Program-made: the position numbers and the translations under genes
In this document: piece by piece, positions 1 to 14,200 of the stretch
Layout: each line of letters opens with the position of its first letter
Numbering within the stretch: position 1 is the stretch's first letter
Assembly: GCA_030549495.1 (NCBI GenBank)
Contig: JAUIRK010000922.1
Location: 434,001 to 498,000, forward strand
DNA length: 64,000 bases
Direction: 5' to 3'
Source: Nectonema munidae
Taxonomy: Eukaryota > Nematomorpha > Nectonematoida > Nectonematidae
The notes under the pieces: generated by a model
What the model was told of the DNA's origin: nothing
Seen by the model: only the letters and a program-made list of their open reading frames with translations
Databases searched by the model: none

Positions 1-928
1 CAATAAAATATTTTCAATATTTACCTTAAAAATTGAACATAAATGTTTACTAATCTATTTTTCAAAAAAACAACTTTTCTTTTTGATTTAAAAAAGATTT
101 TTAATTTTTTATGCAAAATTCTCATTTTAAAATGTTTTAAGGCAACATTTTTTAACCGAATGATTGTATTTATTAATCTAAAAAAGTTTTTAATTTTCGG
201 ATAAAACAGAATTCTCATTTAAATTATGATTTAATAATACTTAGAATTTGGATGAATGCAAAAAATGATTGATTTTATTAAATTTTGAATGCCTTGCTAA
301 TTAAGAGAACTTCTAGAACTATTGATCCGACATTAATAACTTAAAAGTGGTTTTCGTGATTACTGATTTCAATAATATAAAAAGATGGAAAAATTGAATT
401 TATGTCTAAAAAAATTGATTTTTTAAATCACCATTGCCAAGAAATGGATCAAATATTTAACTTCGACTCATACTCTGATTCTTAGTCTCTAGATTCTTAC
501 AAGAAATTTTTGTATTTGAAAGTAACTTCTTTTTGAAATCAAAACGTAGCAATTTTATAACTTGAGGTAGAAATTAAGGAACGTTTTAGGGCGTATTCAT
601 CTCCATGATGATATCTTGCAGATTTGGTTAAAAGGCGAAAAATGATTTCTTTCGTTAAAAAATTCTTTTTGATACAAAAAAAGCTAGTAAGTTTGTCACA
701 ATTAATGTGTTCCTTGATAAATCTTGTTTTGTTTGTCGAAGAAATCTCGAGCTCCCTTCTTGACCTGCTTCTAATTAAAAATGAAGGACTATTTGTAAAT
801 CGTAAGACATTTCTTTATCCCCATTATCATGTTCTTAAGTTTTTACGCGAAAAAATTATTAAACCAATCATGATGCAATAATAATTTTTCTTTGATCCTC
901 CATACTCATAATTTTATCTTTTTTTTAG
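1..928. other. Stretch before first recognised exon
   Basis: AT-rich sequence. I looked for the missing NCS1 N-terminal exon (MGxxxSKL) and did not find it. A short open stretch at 624-881 begins with a non-ATG codon and resembles nothing I know. Confidence 0.5.
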
Positions 929-953
929 TCAGCAAAAAAGAAATCAAACACTG
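929..953 (+). CDS. NCS1: NCS1 microexon (25 nt)
   Basis: A polypyrimidine tract ending in TTTTTTTTAG precedes the exon and GTAAGC follows it. With one base from the previous exon it encodes F-SKKEIKH-W, matching the family block F-T-E-K-E-I-R-Q-W just before EF1. Entry phase is 1 and exit phase is 2, and the latter fits the next exon exactly. The upstream exon must end in T. Confidence 0.8.
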
Positions 954-3900
954 GTAAGCTTTATTTTCTTTATTTTTTTTTTAATTTCATCATCTTGAAG
1001 TATAGGCAGTCCTTCTCTGGAATTTAACTCATTTACGGCCAATGTTCCTATATTTAGGAACATAAGTAATTTCATCTTCGTCTGCGTTTTTTAGATATCG
1101 TCTATGGTACTTAATGGGTTAATGTTTACACCAACTTGCTTTTGTTTTATAAAAACTATATCTCTGTTACATCATGTTATGATTTGGAGTGATGTTTCAA
1201 ACCACAGACAATTTTTTTTCAAATTATTTCAAACATTTGGTAAGTAATATATTTATGCTGGATAAGTCAATTTATAGAGATTGTGTCATGAGGAGAATTT
1301 TTTTTAATTGAAATTTGGATTTTGTCATTTATTAATTAGATGCAGAAAGGAATACAAATTAAATATCCAAACTCCCAAACACTTTTCTATACACAATTTT
1401 TATATCAATTCCTCAAAACGTGTCCATTTTAATTTTGAAGTAAAGTATAAAGTCCTGCTTATACGCTTAATTCAAATTTTTTTTCAAACACTGACTTGTA
1501 ACTGCTATGAGTTGATTGGGTATTTTGATCAAACCAAATAACAATCTGACATTTATTTTCATTGAAATTTACTCTCCCACCCAAAGTCAAGGGATCATTG
1601 AATCACAACTTTACAAAAAATTATTCTGGCCATTGGTTGAGGGTATTGATTCGTTGACAGTCTAATTTTTTTTATTCCTTTTCGATATCATTTGGTGATT
1701 TTTTCGCAACATTATTTCATCAAAATATGGTTTTTTATGGTCTAAGCAGAGTTTCCCAACCCGGTCCATGTGAACCGCCAAGAGTCCACACAAAAATTCG
1801 CGGGGTCCACGGAGGGTTTAAAAGAAAACTTTGTTAAAGACGCACTTATATGTTGATGCATAATTATTTGGGTACCGTTGTGTCAATTAACTTCATAACA
1901 TGTTACTGTTATTCATGAATAAGAAATGACTTTGTTGTCAAGGGAAGAAATTTTTCGTACTTTGAGAATCGTAATCATAGTCACGCTTCGACTTCAAGCA
2001 CTTACAAAAATCTCACTCCGAGCCTAAAAATTTAAAACATTTAAACGCAATTTTTCTTCCGGTTTAGCTGATGGTTAAACCTAATAATTCTTCTACTCCC
2101 CCTTTAAATCCTTTAAAAAAAAAAAAAAGTTTTTTTTTTAAAAAAATTTTTTAATGAAAAACAAACAATTGGGGGCATTTTAACCTATTTGCAGATCGTG
2201 GACATTTTTGCCTACAACCCACATTGACACGTGCCATATAAAAATAGAACTTCAGAGCTACTTCCTGACCAATTTTGGTATGCGAGATGATACTTATAAA
2301 AATTGTCACACACAATCTTTACAGCTCATATGAATTCACATTTCCAAATGTTATATCTCTATATAAAGCATTCTTATTTTTGTATTATTTAGAGTGATTT
2401 AGTTTAATCTTTGCTTTTTAGTTATTTGGTGAGGTAAATAGTTAGTTAATATTTTAGCTCATTTTAATTAGTCAAGATTATTTATTCAACTTTTGGTTGT
2501 AAATAATTTTGATAAATTAACATCATCTCGGAGGAAATGTTTTTACATCATTAGTATATGCGTTGACAAAAGACATTTTAGGATTTGTGTGTATTGATTA
2601 TACTTAATCAATGCATAAAATATACCTCAATGCAATATTTTACAATGTATTGATTATATTATTATTATTATTATGCTAATTGAATTAGAATTTTTAATTT
2701 ATTCTCTGGATCCAGGAGTTGTGCATAAGAATTTGTATAATGGATGCTTGTTCCTGATGATTATTTGAGTCAGGTATATAATTAATTCAGTAGTCTAATT
2801 AAAATGAATTGATGAAAGAAATATTTCGGTACATTGCAATGCCTGCATTCACAAAGATATAACAAAGGAATTTAGATAAATTTGATGAGATTAAGATTTC
2901 GTATTTGGCATCTTCTTCTCTTCTTAGCCTAAACCTGATCTCCAAGATGAGGGTCGGTGGCCATGATTCCTTGTCTCCATTTGCCTTTATCTTGAGCATC
3001 AATTTCTCTAAGATTCAATTCTTCAAGCCTTTTAGCCAAGCCATCCCTTCCTTTTAAATTACTTACATTTACGCTTTGAATAAAAGCAAGACTCATGTTA
3101 TTCCCAGAATGAGGCCAGAAAATTCGGTCCTGAGAAATTCGCTCTCAGAAAACGGTGCATCAAGCCTCAGTACTGAAAGGCCTAGTTTTCTGAGACTGAG
3201 TTTCCCTATTTTTTCCACGAAAATGCTTTCCTACTTTTATATACCCTATCTAAATATAAAATTGGAATTCTTCTTAAATAAACACTTATTCATTTTATTT
3301 GTCTTTCTAAAGCTCTTTTAGAAGAGATGATTATTTTTCTGGAATATGCAGACTTTAGTATTCCAGGTGCATTTGAGACGTGGTATTCCAAGATCGAGCT
3401 TTTCTAGAGCGAATTTTCTGAAATTGAGTTTTGCTAACACCTCGCAGAATGTCTATTTAAAAAAATCACAGCCTGAAAACTTCAAATTGTCTATGCGTAG
3501 TTAGTCTTCTTATACGACGCGAAATCACTATACGAAAAGCCAGACAACATTAAAAACTTTAAAAAAAATTGGTTAAGAAATTATGAGAAAACTTGGTCTC
3601 TTTGATTTTGATTTAAATAAATGCGGAGACATCGTAGTAAATTTATTATCTTGTTGTTACGCCTTCTTCACGTGATCTTTTTTGTGTTAGAGTGGTCAAG
3701 TAGTCACCTCCCCAAGTTTCACTAAAAACAAAAGAATCTCAAAATTATATCAGAAAGTTAAAAAAATACTTTTCTTTGAGTTCTTTACAAAAAATGTTAA
3801 AAAAAACTTTTTTTTGACTTCTCATACAAATCTTTTTTTAAAAGTTTCAATTTACGAAAATATATTTTTCAAAATGACAACATGCTCATTGAGGACAAAA

Positions 3901-6900
3901 TCGCTATAAACAAAAAAGACTTTTCCTTTTACCAATTGCAAATTAGAACGATTATAAAGGAATCTATTCATCTTTGGGAAGAGAAACATTTATGCAAGTT
4001 TTATAAAAAGCATGCCTATTTCATTCCAACACTTTTTTTTCTCAAAAAATGGCTTTAGGATAAAAGATATCGAAAGATAGCATAAAATAATAATTACTTT
4101 CTGCTATTATTTGTTTTCTCAAAAAGCTTATTTATTTTATTGAGGTGTTAAAATAATATTAAGCTTGCTTCATTTTTATATCACTGGCGGCACATTGTAT
4201 AAGCCGAAATCAAAAACTCAATTCTTTTGTAAAATTTAATCAATCACTGAGAAAGCCTAAGACTAATAAAATCAGTTTTCGCAAGTTTTTTACGTAAATA
4301 ATGAGAAAAAAAATTATTGAAAAAATATTTATGCTAATTCTAAAACTTAAAATTGACTTAAAAAGTAATGAAAAATTTTGGTTCATCATCATCATCAACA
4401 TCATCCGAAAACACAATTTTTCACTTCTTACTAATTGTGATAACTTAACCAGTAAATTTAGACTCAATAATGTCGTTTTTAAAAAACATGATTTAATTAC
4501 AAAAGAACACTGTATCACAATAGTTTAAAGTAAATGGCTTAAAAGTATATTTATATACGAATATATATGTAAATTAAATAAAAAAAATTTTTTTTGTTTT
4601 TTTTTGTACATTTAATAAGCTTTGCGAGTTGAATTAACCGATGAATTAGTTCACCTTAATCCTCAGACCGAATGCCATCACCAGCACGTGCACTATGAAA
4701 GGTAAGATCAAGTCTAGATGTTTTTTCGTAATGAGAAAGTAATGAATGGTCTAGCTCTTCTTCTCGCATGTAGCTTTTATAATAAGAACTTTTTTGCTTC
4801 TTTTTCATGCCACAAGTCTGGTGATTCCCTTGTAGATGATGATGATGATGATGATAGAAGATTGCCACTCCTTCTTACGTGGCTCATTCCATAATAAATG
4901 AGATTGCGAGATGATGATTTATCTTTTTTCAATTATAGCACTCTGTCATTAGTTTGTAGCATTTCGTGGTGCTTCTTCTCTGTAATTTACGCACTTGCAT
5001 CCACTGCATACCAAAAGTAGGGAGAGAGAGAGGAGTTCTTTCTTTCTGCCATCACACTATTTCCACTCTAATTCAATTAGTTCTTCTGTAGCAAACTCAC
5101 AAAATATACCCCTGTTTCCTTTCTCTACGATTAATCTCTGAAAATGTCACTTTATTACCTAATTATTTTTGTAGCGAATTGGAAATTATAAAAAGTACTT
5201 CAGTTTTGAGTGTGATCAATAAAATCAATATCCATTGTTATTATGATGAGCATGATGCGAAATCTGAAAAAGTTACACGTGACATGTAAAAAGCAGGTCA
5301 ATTCGGTCTCTAAGTATAATTTGATAATAATAATAATAATAATTGCCTTGACGCCAATTTGTGTCTGTGCTTTTTTGCAAACCGCATTTTGATTAATTTT
5401 TTGACAGGTCTATTTTTTTTAAATTTTACCAGAAACGACAACAAATAAAAAATTGCAATTGCCTAGTGATATTTTAGTCTTCCGTTTATAATCGCACTTC
5501 AGAAGCTTATTACTGATTCAGTATAATTGTAACAGAGAAGAAGCTAAGATACAACGGTTAAAAATGGAAACCTTCAATGGATCGCGTGTTTGGCCGTTAC
5601 AAAAGGTTTTAAAATGAGCATTTCTTTTGTCGATATGCTATGAGAGGATCCCCTACCAAAGAAACAAGAGAACAGGGGTCCACGAAGAAAAAAGTTTAGG
5701 ATCAAACTGTTTCAGAGGAATAAGAAGCCTAATGGGATTTTTTCAGTAATTTTGGCGATGAAAAAAAGTTACTCTTCTTTAGTGAAAGCTGAAAGCTAAA
5801 TAGTTGGCTTTAAATATTTCTACAAAATTGGAGTCTGAATTTTTGTAATTACTTTGAGTCCAAGTTGGATGGATTTCTTCTCTGTGACTCAAGACTAAAG
5901 AGTACATCCAGATTAAAAAATATCTGTCATCTCTTATGTATGTATTCAGAGACTTCTCCGTCTAAATTTGAATGGTGTATTATTTATTTTTTATGAATAA
6001 CAAATTTTTGGATTTTTTTTCCAATAAAAAAAATTAAAAAATTTTTTTTTTTTTAAATTAAAATTTTTTTAAAATAATTTATTCTAAAATGACACAAATT
6101 TTTTTTTATTTTTTAGTGTTTTTTAGTAAAAAACCTCGAATTTTGAATTCAAGTGTTAATAGAACTATGCTATACTAATCGTACACTCTGTGCAAGACCG
6201 GCTTCGCATATCGAAATCTCATCAGTTATCATTTGTGTTTCAATATTTACTGAGTACCATTTAATAGGTCCTCATAGTGGACTCGAATCATCAACTAGTT
6301 GGCTATGCTTTTTTATATATAAGAAACAGCTCCTTACCAGCTAGTCAGTGAACTGGGACGTTCATACGACATACCCTATTCCACACATGAAACTCATTTA
6401 TTTAGTAATCTTGTTAGTCAGTTAGTTAATACTAAGTTAGTTATTTAAATTTGTAATCAATATATTTGATTTTTTCGAAAGAATGCTAAAAAATCTATGA
6501 ACAAAGCATATTTAATTCTCTACTACCTGACCCAATGAATGACCAATATCCTTATACACCCTCCTATGTTGCATCTAGAGCTTCTGATTTCTCGATAAAA
6601 TTTAATTCTCGAGAAACGAGAAAAAAAATATATGATTCTTGAGACTCGAGAAAAGTTTTGAGAAGTTAAAAAATATTAAAAAATTTTGTTTTATTAGTAA
6701 AATAACTTTTTAAAAAAACAAGAGCATTTAAAGTTTCGTTTTTCAAACTCAATCGTTTTGGAGATAAAATTCTTCCACATTGACAAGAAGTTGTTTGGAT
6801 GCATAAAAGAGAATTTTTTAACAATTGCATCGATTCTGATAAATCAAAATTTTTGTTTTGTTTGAACATCTGTAGTTCTTCTACTATTGTACTAACTTTT

Positions 6901-9900
6901 TCTTCTTTTTTATCATACATGAATTCTTTAATTTCTTTATTTAAACTTTGAGTTAGAGATTCTTCTTCAAACTCATCAACAGATTCGACTTGAATTTGGC
7001 TTTCTTGTATAACAGTTCCATGCTCCGAATAATGAGAAAAAATTTTATCAAAGATATTTTTTGCACATTCTAAAATTTCTTCAAAATTTGAATATTCAAA
7101 AGTTGATCCTGCATTACACATAATTATTTATTTTTTATTAAAATTTATTCAAAATTTAACATGTTTTCAGTAATAAAAAAAAATTTTTAAATTCTTGAGT
7201 CTCGACAAAAATTTCTCGAGAATCAAGAAATAAAAAAATTCTAAAATTCTCGAGAATCGAGAAATCTCGAGACAGAAGCTCTAGTTGCATCACTAAAATG
7301 TTGAAAGATGAGAAAAAAATTTTTTTTTTTAAAAAATGTACTATATCAAGAAATGCGAGTTTTTGTAAGAAAAAGAAAAAAAGTTGACCTATGCTTTTTA
7401 ATCATTGAAATTTGCTTTCTTTTTTCATTTTTTTGCTTGCGAATCCAGGAGGATAAAATTGGATATTCCAATATAAATCAAAGGCATCTTGCATAGTAAA
7501 ACTCGAGGATTACGTTTTTATCAACTGTTATTTTTTTATATAGGTTTAGCATAATTAAAAGGCAAACATCTTACAAGGATTCTTTTATTATTACTATATA
7601 TTCTTCTCTCAAAAATTTCTTTGTTAAAATATTCCACAATCTCTTCCACTTCCTCCAAGCTTTCATAAAACTATGCGCCATTTTTTCATTTTGCAACGTC
7701 TCAGTCTGGAGAAAACTTAAAGCGTTAAAAACTTATTTTTCTGCCTTTTACGGTCAATCAGTGTTTATAATGTTGCAAAATGGGCTTTTTAACTTTTGAA
7801 GCGCTGTTTTACAATTGTGCTTGAAAAAAGACACATGAGATGATAGTCAGGCACATTGAATAGTATACTAGTTTAAATGTCTTGCTTTAAATGTCTTTTT
7901 ATTTCGAACGCTCTTTGAGTTCATCAATTATCAAATTGAATGAATCAAAATTGTGTTTGAAAGAGTTTTATCATAAATTTATTAATCACTGGATTTCAGC
8001 AAAACTTAATTATAGCACCGGAAGAAATATGGCTGTGTTTGATTCGATGAACAAAGCCAGCAACAAAACTTTCTCACTTAAAAAAGTGTATATATCAGCA
8101 AGTCTTTAGTTTACAGCCATGTCTTAAACAAACATTGGACTTTTTTGACGAACTTCTTGGCCCACATTTCCAACCATTTTATTCTTCAGAGGACGTGAAT
8201 TACATTCTTCGTATTTTCTTTATTTCGGCTATCATATAACCAATTTTGTACGTGTTTATTTAAACATTTTAAAGCACTCTCAAAACTAAACCATCTACCA
8301 CAATCTTCCAAATGACATTTCTGCTAGGTTCTTAAATACATATAAACAATCTTACAAATAACGTATTTTAAGTGATTTCAAAGCATAGCAGAGGAAATGA
8401 AGAGTCTTGAAAGCATTTTTCTCTTTAGCATAATAAAAAAGATTAGTAACATTTACTGATTACACTCTGGGGTGTGCCGTGATATTTTCTTAGACAACCC
8501 CCGGGTAACGAATTTGCAATGGCGCCCAAGGGAAAAGTTTTTACAAAGCTCTAAATAATAATTTATCATTAAAGAAATTCTATCATCATTTTTAAAGAAA
8601 AAAAACTTACAAATTCAATCACAAGTTGCAGGGTGTACTATAGCAAATGGTATTAAACACAATTAGAAATGATCATTTGAATCAAGAGATACCCCCAAAA
8701 ATTCCTATTTTATGTTGCGTCATGCGATTTAAGGATGATTATTATGCCACTATTCCACTTTTTAAAGGATCTCCCAATCTATATTTGAGTGTTGGGCTGA
8801 GTAGGCCCAGATCGCGCTCAGCGAACCTACTTCTACCCCTTCTTAATTTGGATACATTTTTAGGTACAAAGATTTCACCAAAGACTGTCCAAGTGGCTTT
8901 CTAACTCTCAAAGTAACTTTTAACTCTTTTTCGTTCTCGTTCTTCCACAAAAAGATGCTCATTTCTCTCTATTTCCACTATACTGAAGGACGCGCGATTA
9001 AAAAACGTTCTCCAATATAATTTTTCCTATCCTGCAAAGCGGATGTGGATAATAACAGGGATACAACGTAGAACATGGGAGTTTCATCGAGTGTTCTATC
9101 CATACGTTTTTATTGTTTTACCATTGTAATCGAAAAATGCTCTCCACTTTGCTAAGTTAGGCAGTCAGAGTCACAACTGTAGCATCATTGATATTCTGTC
9201 ATTTGACCATTTTCAAATAAACAGTGTGACATTTCATTTTTATTTTACCTTTTAATTCAAGTGTTTTTTTACCATTGATTTCCTTAGTTCAAGAATTCAT
9301 TGAAAAACTTTTCCCATTTTTCTGCTAACCCCAAAACTAAAGTTACTAAGTTGACTTTTGCCAGTCAACTGTTTATGAATCTGCCTAACGTATTTCTTAT
9401 CATGATCTAAATTCATTCAGACTAGATTTTAGCAGCGTTCATAATTAACAATTGTGAAAAAGTTAGCAAAGACTTTTCTTTGAAAATTTTTGGCTCATAA
9501 TCACCGCATCCAAAAAATTTGAAACAAGACATCCTAAAATTTGGCAAGTTACTCTAAAATTATCGATTCTTTTATTCTTCCTTGATTTAAAAATGAAAAC
9601 ACGAGATTTCGTCGATACCCAAAAAAAGGTTTCTTCAAAAAGAAAATATAAAAACCTTTTTTATACGATTAAAATCAAAAAAGAATAAATCTCGGCGTAG
9701 ATGGCGTTAAATTTCATCACAATATTTTCAAAGTAAAGTCATCAAAGCTTATTTTGTATACTCAAATTATATAAACAAATGAGAATGGATAAATGATATT
9801 TATTGATAAGACCTACCTACATACATACTTTGTATGCTTTTTACAAATAAACTTTTTACGTTTTTTGGTTTGCACATTTGTACTGAAATTCCGGAGATGG

Positions 9901-11186
9901 TTTTCCTCTTTCAATATTCGTATCCAATCCAAAAAAAGAAGTACTCAAAGAAGAACTGCTTGACCTCAAGTGCATCCATTCTTCCATCCTGATAAAATGT
10001 TATCTCCAACCCTTTTAGTGCTTTTAAACAAAGTAGAACCGTTCTCAGAAGTTCTCATTAAAACAAATGTTCAAAGTTGGAATGTAAAGATTAGTAAAAA
10101 TAGATATAGGCTATCTGAATTGTCTATGTGCCGTAATTATTTTTCTGGATGTGAGTCTAGACACAAAGCTTGTGAGCCATGAAAAATGTGTCAACTATTA
10201 CTCCTTTTCCAATAGGAGAATTTATGTTGTGGATTATTTTTGCCTATCTTACTATCACTGAGATAATCCATTTCGATAAGCCCTGATGCATTTGTTCCAG
10301 ATTCCAAAGGATAGAAAGATTTCATTAAAATGATATATTTCACCCCATAGAGAAGAGTATTAAATAAGGCATGATGAACCTTGACAAGGTAATTATTGCA
10401 TTTCTCGAAATGCTAGATTGTAAATTTAATTTAAAAAAAAGTAAAAAAGTAATAAATCTTTCATGATTAAATGTTTTCGATGTAACCTTCGTTATACTTC
10501 ATTCCTTTACTTCTTATAAGCTATTACACATTTGCAGCGATAAGAAAACTCATTTTTGTTTTATTATTGAAAATAGCTTTTAGCTTATCAGATCATTACT
10601 GAGTTTTTTAAGTAAAAGAAAGGTTTCCATCTCTTCTATAAAAACCTTTTTAAATTGAATCATTTATTGTTAGAACCAAATTGTTTTTTAGGTAAAAAAG
10701 TTGCCTTTCCTAGTGTTAAAAATGACCCGAAATTGGAAATCAAAAGATTTATATCTTTACTCAAAAGAAATTCCTCTATGAGGCTAAATGTTAGCAAAAA
10801 ATTAAAAATTTAACGCCATCTATAACCAAAAAAAGATTAACAGAAGTCATATTTTCGTTATATACTATTTATATGTACTTTCTAAAACATTTATTGCATA
10901 AACTTGAAAACTCAATTTTTTAAATCTTTAGCAGTTAGTATCAAATATACGTGTATTCAAAAATTAAATTGATAGTGGAATTATTTTAGTTAATTTTTAT
11001 TGAAAATAAAGTGCGTAGTAAATTTAGCACATGTGCGTATAGCAAAGGTTATTAAATTCTTCTAAATCCTCCTAAATCTATTCCAACACAAACCCGCATA
11101 ACCCAGAGAGTTGTCAGATGCCGCATTTTTAACGATCAATAGGATCCCGGGGAGGCATACAAAAATTTAGCTTCAAATACAATTGC

Positions 11187-11217
<31 letters not shown>

Positions 11218-14200
11218 CTTTTCTTGGGTACAAAATTTCTATGTCTCTTTCCTTTATTTTTGACATTGCTTTGCTCATTTTAAAATCTGACAGGTCTACT
11301 ACATGTAAGAATTTATGCGTATTTTGAATTTGAATTAAAATCTAGCTCTTCGTGATTTAACTCCTGCTTTATTAGAATTAACAAACGGTGTAATTAACCG
11401 ACAAATAAAGTCTAACTAATTCTCATCGGTAATGATCTAATTTCATACACAAACTTTACTCTTGTTGCATACTTCGCAAAAATGCAAATATTTTATTCAT
11501 TATTGGTATCGTTTCTGAAAAAAGATGTTGAAAAGGCGCTGTAATTTCAATCTTCACATTTAAGGAATTTCAACACATATACCAACAGTTCTTTCCATAT
11601 GGCGACTCTAAAAAGCTTGCTTCAATCATGTTCAAAAGATTTGACACGAACAAAGTATTAATTATTTTTTTAAAATTGCATCACATTCACCCATCCCATT
11701 TTATCTACTTGGTATTCACCAATTTCAATCATGTGTCAATAAAAGCTACTACAACGACTTTATTGAACTTCCAAATCCACCTGTTTGTGTGAAGCCTAAA
11801 AAATATGATCCTGAACCGCGTATCCTAAATGGTTCGAGCAGAGACATACTGTTTTTAATTTTTTGATATTTTGACTATTTACACGAGGGATTTTTTTAAA
11901 CTTTTTGCACAAAATCAGAAACTAAATCATTTCAATTTTTAATTAATTCGCAAAAAAATCTTATTTTCCTTCATTTAATTTTTCAATCACTCAATTTTAA
12001 TTAGATTTAGTTTCTGATTTTCTACAAAAAATTCCATCGTGTAAATAGTTTTTTATGTTTTAGAGCAATTAAACCTCTTAATTTCATAAGAAGCATGTTA
12101 ATTGAAACAGATTTAAATACATTTAATATTTTTTTTCAAAAACTTTCTGAGACATTTTATTTTATTTGTTTAGTTTTTAGCGATTTAAGAAATATGAGAC
12201 TTCAAGAAAGTTTAACTTTCAAGAATTCTTTCAAACAGTGCTTTCGTCAAAATTTAGCAAACGTAATAAAACCCCAAATAATATAAGAAAAAGTGAGCCA
12301 TTTTACGTGCTTTATTTTTACATGAAAAACACGGCAAAGATCTTTTCCTTGAGTAAATGCAAAAACATTAACTATTTCTTTTCGGGAGAATTTTTTTAAT
12401 TTTCATCCATTAGAAAAACTTGGATTGAATAATGCTAAGTAGAATCCTTAAGTGATTTGCCTTTTTTTAATGAAGCTTAACATGGATCTTGTTTAGGATG
12501 GCAATATTTCCTTCAAAGAATTCATGAAAACACTTTCCACAACGTCCAGAGGAACCCTTGAAGAGAAGCTAAATTGTAAGTTTTCCATTTTTTACCGTAG
12601 AAAATATTATAAGAAAAAACTATAAATAATATATATTTTAAGAAAAACAAAACATAATATGCTTTTAAGCGAGAAAACAAAGGCATGTAGGTAGACGTGT
12701 GGATAACGCTCAATCTGTGTTGAAGCGATTGGTAGATTCTTCATGAAATTTGATGAAAAAGGAAAACTGAATATTAATGAGAATAAAAATCATATCATAT
12801 AAAGATCATATCTTTCAAAAAGCGATCCAAAGGTTTTTTGAATGTGTTCTGCAATGAAAGTAAATATACTACAAAGATTTTAGATATCTTGTTGCTGTCA
12901 TCTATTAAAACAAAGAATTTTACGAAAAACGAAAGTTCCTTTCATCTCTTCTTTTTAAGCCTTTTATGCACAATGGGCCACCAGTGTCTCATAAAATAAA
13001 AATCGTTTGCTTAAGTTATATAAAAATTCATTAAGAAAGAAAGAAGACGATCCATTTTACAAAACTTATGTCTGAAAGGCTTAAGAATCAAAATGAGAAT
13101 TTTAAACACTAATCGTCTGCTTTCTTTTTCAATAGAATTTTTAATGATTTTTTTGGAAAATCAAAAAAGTAAATGTACAATAAAGTTGGATATGTTGTTC
13201 CAGTCTTTTATTAAAATAAACCATTTTACAAAAGATCTTGTCATGTCTTGTTTTTAATCCCGGATCAGAATTTTGCCATACTAATCTTCTGCTTTCTTTT
13301 AAATGGAATTTTATGTTTTTTTAAAGAACACGATTTCCATTTCTTGTGATATTGATGACACTGATCATTAAAAAGTTGACAAAATTATTATGAAAAAATC
13401 TTTGTCTTTTTTTTAAAAAAAATTCTAGAAAAAAACTACACTAAGTTTTTCTTCTATATAGATTATGTTTTAAACTGTAACAATGTCTCTTCTTTCTAAT
13501 CTGATATAGTAAGATATATCGTAAATGTTAACATTTCGCATTTTATAAACGGGCTTATGCAATAAACCCCACTCTTCTAAGTTCTACTCACCAGCAGCAA
13601 TCTCAATGTACTTTAGTGCAGGGGCCGGCAACCTTATGCTAAGGGCGTGCCAACTTAACACTTCTCAAATCATCTCGAGTGCCAACCTCATATGTATATT
13701 TATCCAAACCAAAATTAACATAATTGTTTTATAATTAAAACAATTATAAAATTATAATTAGCAATAAAAAATTATATAAGTAATTAATGCTTGACTCTTT
13801 GATAACTTTAGCCAACTCTTCAATATCGGCACAATACTAAATAAAAATGGTTGCGCATTAAAAGCACATTTGATTGCCTTTAAGATCTATTATAAAAACT
13901 GTTTAAACATTTATTTTACTTTATGTGTAAATGAAACATTTTAATTGTAAACCTTAGAATTTTTGCGTACCACTGAAAGTGGCACGCGTGCCGTAAGTTG
14001 CCGACCCCTGCTTTAGTGTATGAAAAAAATTGCCCATATGGCATTTTTCATATGATCGGTCTGAGGCTTTTAGATAGTTGGTTCTTTATTCAATTAGTTA
14101 ACAAAATACATTATTATTATTATGAAAATTCAATTGCTTCTATATTTTATGACAAAATGTCCGTGAGACAAATTGTCCTACGAAAAAGTGTCTTTTGGCG

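Noticed and set aside
624-881. Candidate first exon of NCS1
   Set aside because: It starts with a non-ATG codon and shows no MGxxxSKL or LxxxTxF pattern.
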